This document shows positions 6,471-8,844 of a DNA stretch of 8,844 bases, one piece after another. Source of the stretch: an uncultured Bacillota bacterium. GTDB taxonomy: Bacteria > Bacillota_I > Bacilli_A > Izemoplasmatales > UBA1188. The notes below the pieces were generated by a model. That model did not search any database and was not told the DNA's origin. It worked only from the letters and a program-made list of their open reading frames with translations. Position numbers and translations under genes: made by a program. Every line of letters starts with the position of its first letter. Position 1 is the first letter of the stretch. Location: assembly GCA_900318975.1 (NCBI GenBank), contig ONMY01000158.1, forward strand, positions 1-8,844. The letters are read 5' to 3'.

Positions 6471-6508
6471 AAAAAAGAATCTAGTTCTTGTCAGCTAGAT
6501 TCTTTTTT
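6471..6508. terminator. Bidirectional terminator overlapping the 3' coding end of the ttcA-like gene
   Basis: A perfect 14-bp stem, AAAAAAGAATCTAG (6471-6484) with CTAGATTCTTTTTT (6495-6508), surrounds a 10-nt loop, with U-tracts in both directions. It lies 13 bp after the DUF975 stop. The opposing TtcA-like gene ends inside it: its last eight codons and TAG stop (6483-6481) are part of the hairpin. Confidence 0.9.
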
Positions 6509-7296
6509 ATTAGTTCAATAATCTCATTATCTTTCTTATAAGATAATAATTTATTTAAGTTTACATTTGATTGTGCCCTAAAGATATTTTTAGAGACATA
6601 TTCGTTTTCATCATCAAGTTCACTAATTAGTTTTTTTATTATTTGTCTTTTTGATGATTCACATAAAGCTTTATCCTTTGTCATAAAACAAGCACATTTT
6701 AGGAAACTAAGATTACATTCTTCTTGGAATTTTATTATATCTTTTTCTCTTACATAATACATTGGCCTAATTAGATACATATTCTCATAATTATCAGATT
6801 TAACAATAGGCCTCATTCCAGAAACCTCTCCGGAATATAAAATAGACATAAGAAGTGTCTCTATTGCATCATCAAAGTGATGTCCAAGAGCAATCTTATT
6901 GCAACCATGTTTTTTAGCCTCGTTGTATAAAGCTCCCCTTCTCATCTTTGCGCAAATATAACACTTATTTTTTTCTTGTTCGCTAGATATTTTATAGATA
7001 TTACTATTAAAAATAGTGATTGGAATATCTAATAATTTTGCATTTTCAATAATTTCATTTAAGTGTTCTTTAGAATATCCAGGATCCATTACTAAATATT
7101 CAACTTCAAAAGGAACATCACTGTATTTTAATATCTCCTTAAAACAAAGAGCCATAACGAAAGAATCCTTTCCTCCGCTCATGCATACCGCAATCTTATC
7201 ATCTTTTTCAATTAAAGAATATTCTTTAATAGCTCTTAAGAAAGGACTAAATATTTTATTTCTATGTGTTGTGATTAGTTCTCTACAATAATCCAT
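6481..7296 (-). CDS. ttcA: TtcA-family PP-loop ATPase, probable tRNA 2-thiocytidine synthetase
   Basis: TtcA proteins bind an iron-sulphur cluster and use ATP to convert cytidine 32 of some tRNAs to 2-thiocytidine. This 271-residue protein has the PP-loop SGGKDS (40-45), a CxxC pair in CYICAKMRRGALY (112-124) matching the TtcA pattern CxxCxxxRRGxLY, GHHFDDAIETLLM (138-150), MRPI (161-164), and a C-terminal FRAQSNV (239-245) like the FRALQNV of E. coli TtcA. The third cluster-ligand Cys is expected near 200; here there is C201-x-C203 plus C212, so the ligand set is uncertain. It is shorter than E. coli TtcA (about 310). The start ATG overlaps the pepT stop in TAATG and has no clear ribosome binding site, so it is probably translated by coupling to pepT. 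Family confidence is high; the exact modified base is inferred. Confidence 0.88.
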   Translation of the reverse strand: MDYCRELITTHRNKIFSPFLRAIKEYSLIEKDDKIAVCMSGGKDSFVMALCFKEILKYSDVPFEVEYLVMDPGYSKEHLNEIIENAKLLDIPITIFNSNIYKISSEQEKNKCYICAKMRRGALYNEAKKHGCNKIALGHHFDDAIETLLMSILYSGEVSGMRPIVKSDNYENMYLIRPMYYVREKDIIKFQEECNLSFLKCACFMTKDKALCESSKRQIIKKLISELDDENEYVSKNIFRAQSNVNLNKLLSYKKDNEIIELIKKNLADKN

Positions 7297-8498
7297 TATT
7301 CAAGTTTATCCATTATTCTTGTGATGATTTTAACCATCATCTTCATCTCATCAATATCTAAATATTCATATACGCCATGAAAATTATCTCCACCTGTACC
7401 AAGATTCGGACATGGAAGACCCATGTGAGATAGAGTTGCACCATCGGTTCCACCTCTAATTGGATAATCGATACAAGGTATATTAAGTTCTTTATATACC
7501 TCATGAACAATATCAACAGAATAAGGGTATTTGTCGATAACTTCTTTCATGTTTTTATATGAATCTTTTATATCTAGAGAGATTAATTCTTTTTGGTATT
7601 CTTCATTAATCTCATCTCTTGCCTTAATAAATGCTTCTTTATAACTTTCAAGTTCATCTTTTTCAAAGCTTCTAAGAATATAATAATAATTTGCCTCTTC
7701 AACAAGTCCATTTATTAATACAAGATGAATAAAGCCTTCTCTTCCTTCGGTGTTTTCTGGCCTACATGGTGGCAAAAGCTTATGGAATTTTTGAATTACT
7801 TCCATTGCATTAATGAGTTTATTCTTTCCCATTGATGGGTGAATTGAAACACCTTTGGCGGTAACTTTTGCGCTTGCTGCATTGAAGTTTTCATATGAGA
7901 ATACGGCAATTTCTCCACCATCAACTGTGTATGCATAAATCTTATCAGTATCTTTCTTAATGTAGTCTAAATCGATACCATTTGTACCACGTCCTATCTC
8001 TTCATCAGGAGAGAAGCATACCTTAATGTTTGGATAATTACCTCTTAGTTTTATTTTTTCAATTGTATCAAGGATAATTGCGATTCCAGCTTTATCATCA
8101 GCGCCAAGAAGAGTGTTTCCATCAGTGACAATTAAATCATGATCTCTATGATATTTCATAAGTTCAAATACATTTTCATCTAAAATTTTATCATCTGATA
8201 GTTTGATTGGATTTCCATCATAGTGCACAATCCTAGGTTTAATATCATAACCTTTAGCATCTGGAGATGTATCAACGTGAGCCATAAGGAAAATCGTATC
8301 AGATTTATTTGAATCTGATTTTAATGTTCCATAGGCAAAACCACCCTTATATATTGCATCCATCCCAAGATCCTTCATTTCCTCAACTAGCTCTTTTAGA
8401 AGAATAATTTCTTTATCTGATGATGGAATAGTGTCACTATTTTCATTGGATGTAGTTTCAAAACTAACGTATTTTAGAAATCTTTCAATAATATCCAT
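7296..8498 (-). CDS. pepT: Peptidase T (aminotripeptidase, M20B metallopeptidase)
   Basis: Peptidase T is a cytoplasmic two-zinc enzyme that removes the N-terminal residue from tripeptides during peptide recycling. At 400 residues it fits the family (about 408). Metal and catalytic residues are all visible: H74 and D76 in AHVDTSPD (73-80), D134 in GADDKAG (132-138), the Glu pair 166-167 in PDEEIGRG (164-171), D193 in TVDGGE (191-196), the dimer-contact region SIHPSMGKNKLINA (218-231), and H374 in GGDNFHG (369-375). IRGGTDGA (347-354) is the characteristic substrate-side loop. Start ATG 8496-8498 has AAGAGGT (8507-8513) at eight-base spacing. It is the first gene of a two-gene operon with the TtcA-like gene, overlapping it by one base, and diverges from recD2. 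Confidence 0.97.
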   Translation of the reverse strand: MDIIERFLKYVSFETTSNENSDTIPSSDKEIILLKELVEEMKDLGMDAIYKGGFAYGTLKSDSNKSDTIFLMAHVDTSPDAKGYDIKPRIVHYDGNPIKLSDDKILDENVFELMKYHRDHDLIVTDGNTLLGADDKAGIAIILDTIEKIKLRGNYPNIKVCFSPDEEIGRGTNGIDLDYIKKDTDKIYAYTVDGGEIAVFSYENFNAASAKVTAKGVSIHPSMGKNKLINAMEVIQKFHKLLPPCRPENTEGREGFIHLVLINGLVEEANYYYILRSFEKDELESYKEAFIKARDEINEEYQKELISLDIKDSYKNMKEVIDKYPYSVDIVHEVYKELNIPCIDYPIRGGTDGATLSHMGLPCPNLGTGGDNFHGVYEYLDIDEMKMMVKIITRIMDKLE

Positions 8499-8521
8499 AA
8501 TCTAATACCTCTTATATAGAA

Positions 8522-8530
8522 ATTATATCA
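8522..8530 (-). promoter_or_regulatory. Extended -10 promoter of the pepT operon
   Basis: On the minus strand TGA precedes a perfect TATAAT (8527-8522), forming an extended -10. No good -35 is found at 16-18 bp; a TTGATA (8546-8541) is present but only 13 bp away. The predicted start near 8515 leaves about a 17-nt leader with AAGAGGT. Confidence 0.6.
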
Positions 8531-8569
8531 CGAGTTTTTTTATCAAGTAATCTTTTTAAACAAAATCAC

Positions 8570-8596
8570 CATACAATATATTATAATTATTGTATG
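8570..8596. repeat. 9-bp inverted repeat bracketing the recD2 -10 box and start codon
   Basis: CATACAATA (8570-8578) and TATTGTATG (8588-8596) are perfect reverse complements separated by 9 bases. The spacer contains the presumed recD2 -10 box TATAAT (8582-8587), and the right arm ends in the ATG start codon. The placement is that of an operator, but no regulator is identified. Confidence 0.6.
8582..8587 (+). promoter_or_regulatory. Presumed -10 box of recD2, giving a near-leaderless mRNA
   Basis: TATAAT matches the -10 consensus and ends six bases before the ATG at 8594, so transcription would begin at or next to the start codon. No -35 box and no TG extension are evident, so the promoter call rests on the hexamer and position only. 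Confidence 0.45.
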
Positions 8597-8844
8597 AGTT
8601 ACGTAAAAGGCGAAGTTACCTATCGAGTATTCTTTAATGAAATGAATAGATATTCAGTGTATAAAGTCGATATAGAAGATACCGATGAAAATCCACTGAA
8701 GTTTTATAAAACCTGTACCATCACAGGTTATTTTGAAGGTTTAGATATTGGGTCTACTTTTATATTTAAAGGAAAACTTATTGAATCTAAAAAATATGGT
8801 TTCACATTTCAAGCAGATACATTTGAAAGGGTGCTTCCAACATC
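8594..8844 (+). CDS. recD2: RecD2 DNA helicase, N-terminal part (cut by window edge)
   Basis: Translation from ATG 8594 stays open to the window edge (83 full codons). RecD2 (YrrC in Bacillus subtilis) is an ATP-dependent 5'-3' superfamily 1 helicase used in DNA repair. The visible part is the N-terminal OB-like domain: VKGEVTYRVFFNEMNRYSVY (4-23), then TITGYFEGLDIGS and FKGKLIES, KYGFTFQADTFERVLPT. This parallels the YrrC pattern YLKGTV...YTVLKV...VTGYFP...FYGKIV...KFGLQFQAE.F....PTT. The helicase motifs lie beyond the edge and cannot be checked. No ribosome binding site precedes the ATG, and no in-frame ATG, GTG or TTG lies upstream within the intergenic region; the next Met (codon 17) would remove part of the conserved domain, so 8594 is the best start. 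It diverges from pepT. Confidence 0.87.
   Translation, partial: MSYVKGEVTYRVFFNEMNRYSVYKVDIEDTDENPLKFYKTCTITGYFEGLDIGSTFIFKGKLIESKKYGFTFQADTFERVLPT

Noticed and set aside
1..8844. Recoded UGA (Mollicutes code 4)
   Set aside because: Tryptophan codons I checked are TGG and reading frames are complete under the standard code. The absence of TGA stops among six complete genes is suggestive at most.

Overview
The window looks like chromosomal DNA from a low-GC member of the Firmicutes/Bacilli, possibly one of the gut lineages near the Mollicutes or Erysipelotrichia. The reasons are the strong A+T bias, AT-rich sigma-A-type promoters, AGGAGG-type ribosome binding sites, tRNA genes with encoded CCA, a lipobox lipoprotein and Firmicutes-type gene families (DUF975, RecD2). 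Tryptophan codons that I checked are TGG and all complete stops are TAA or TAG, so the standard bacterial code fits. The species assignment is an inference.

Layout from left to right. A terminator of an upstream gene (14-51) is followed by a strong promoter and a plus-strand gene for a divergent elongation factor G paralogue (149-2185). This gene converges on prolyl-tRNA synthetase (2246-3925, minus), with a perfect bidirectional terminator between them (2201-2232). Upstream of proS, on the same strand, is a lipoprotein of unknown function (4007-5410). Next comes a two-gene tRNA unit on the minus strand, tRNA-His(GTG) then tRNA-Leu(GAG), with its own promoter and terminator. A DUF975 membrane protein (5867-6457, plus) diverges from the tRNA unit. 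It converges on a two-gene minus-strand operon, pepT (7296-8498) followed by a TtcA-family PP-loop tRNA thiolase (6481-7296). The two operon genes overlap by one base in a TAATG junction. The right edge holds the first 83 codons of a RecD2 helicase gene (8594 onward, plus), divergent from pepT.

The common theme is translation and housekeeping: an EF-G-like GTPase, ProRS, two tRNAs, a tRNA-modifying enzyme and a peptidase, plus one DNA-repair helicase and two envelope proteins. Genes are tightly packed. No stretch above about 135 bases lacks a gene, except for the first 148 bases, which hold a terminator and a promoter. I see no mobile element, CRISPR array, phage gene, defence island or riboswitch.

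I did not find a clear new multi-gene system. The points most worth following are: the EF-G paralogue, whose G-domain motifs are eroded although its codon use suggests high expression; the recD2 start, where the -10 box lies so close to the ATG that the mRNA is probably leaderless and where a 9-bp inverted repeat brackets the promoter and start codon; the terminator hairpin that also encodes the C-terminus of the TtcA-like protein; and the unrecognised lipoprotein.
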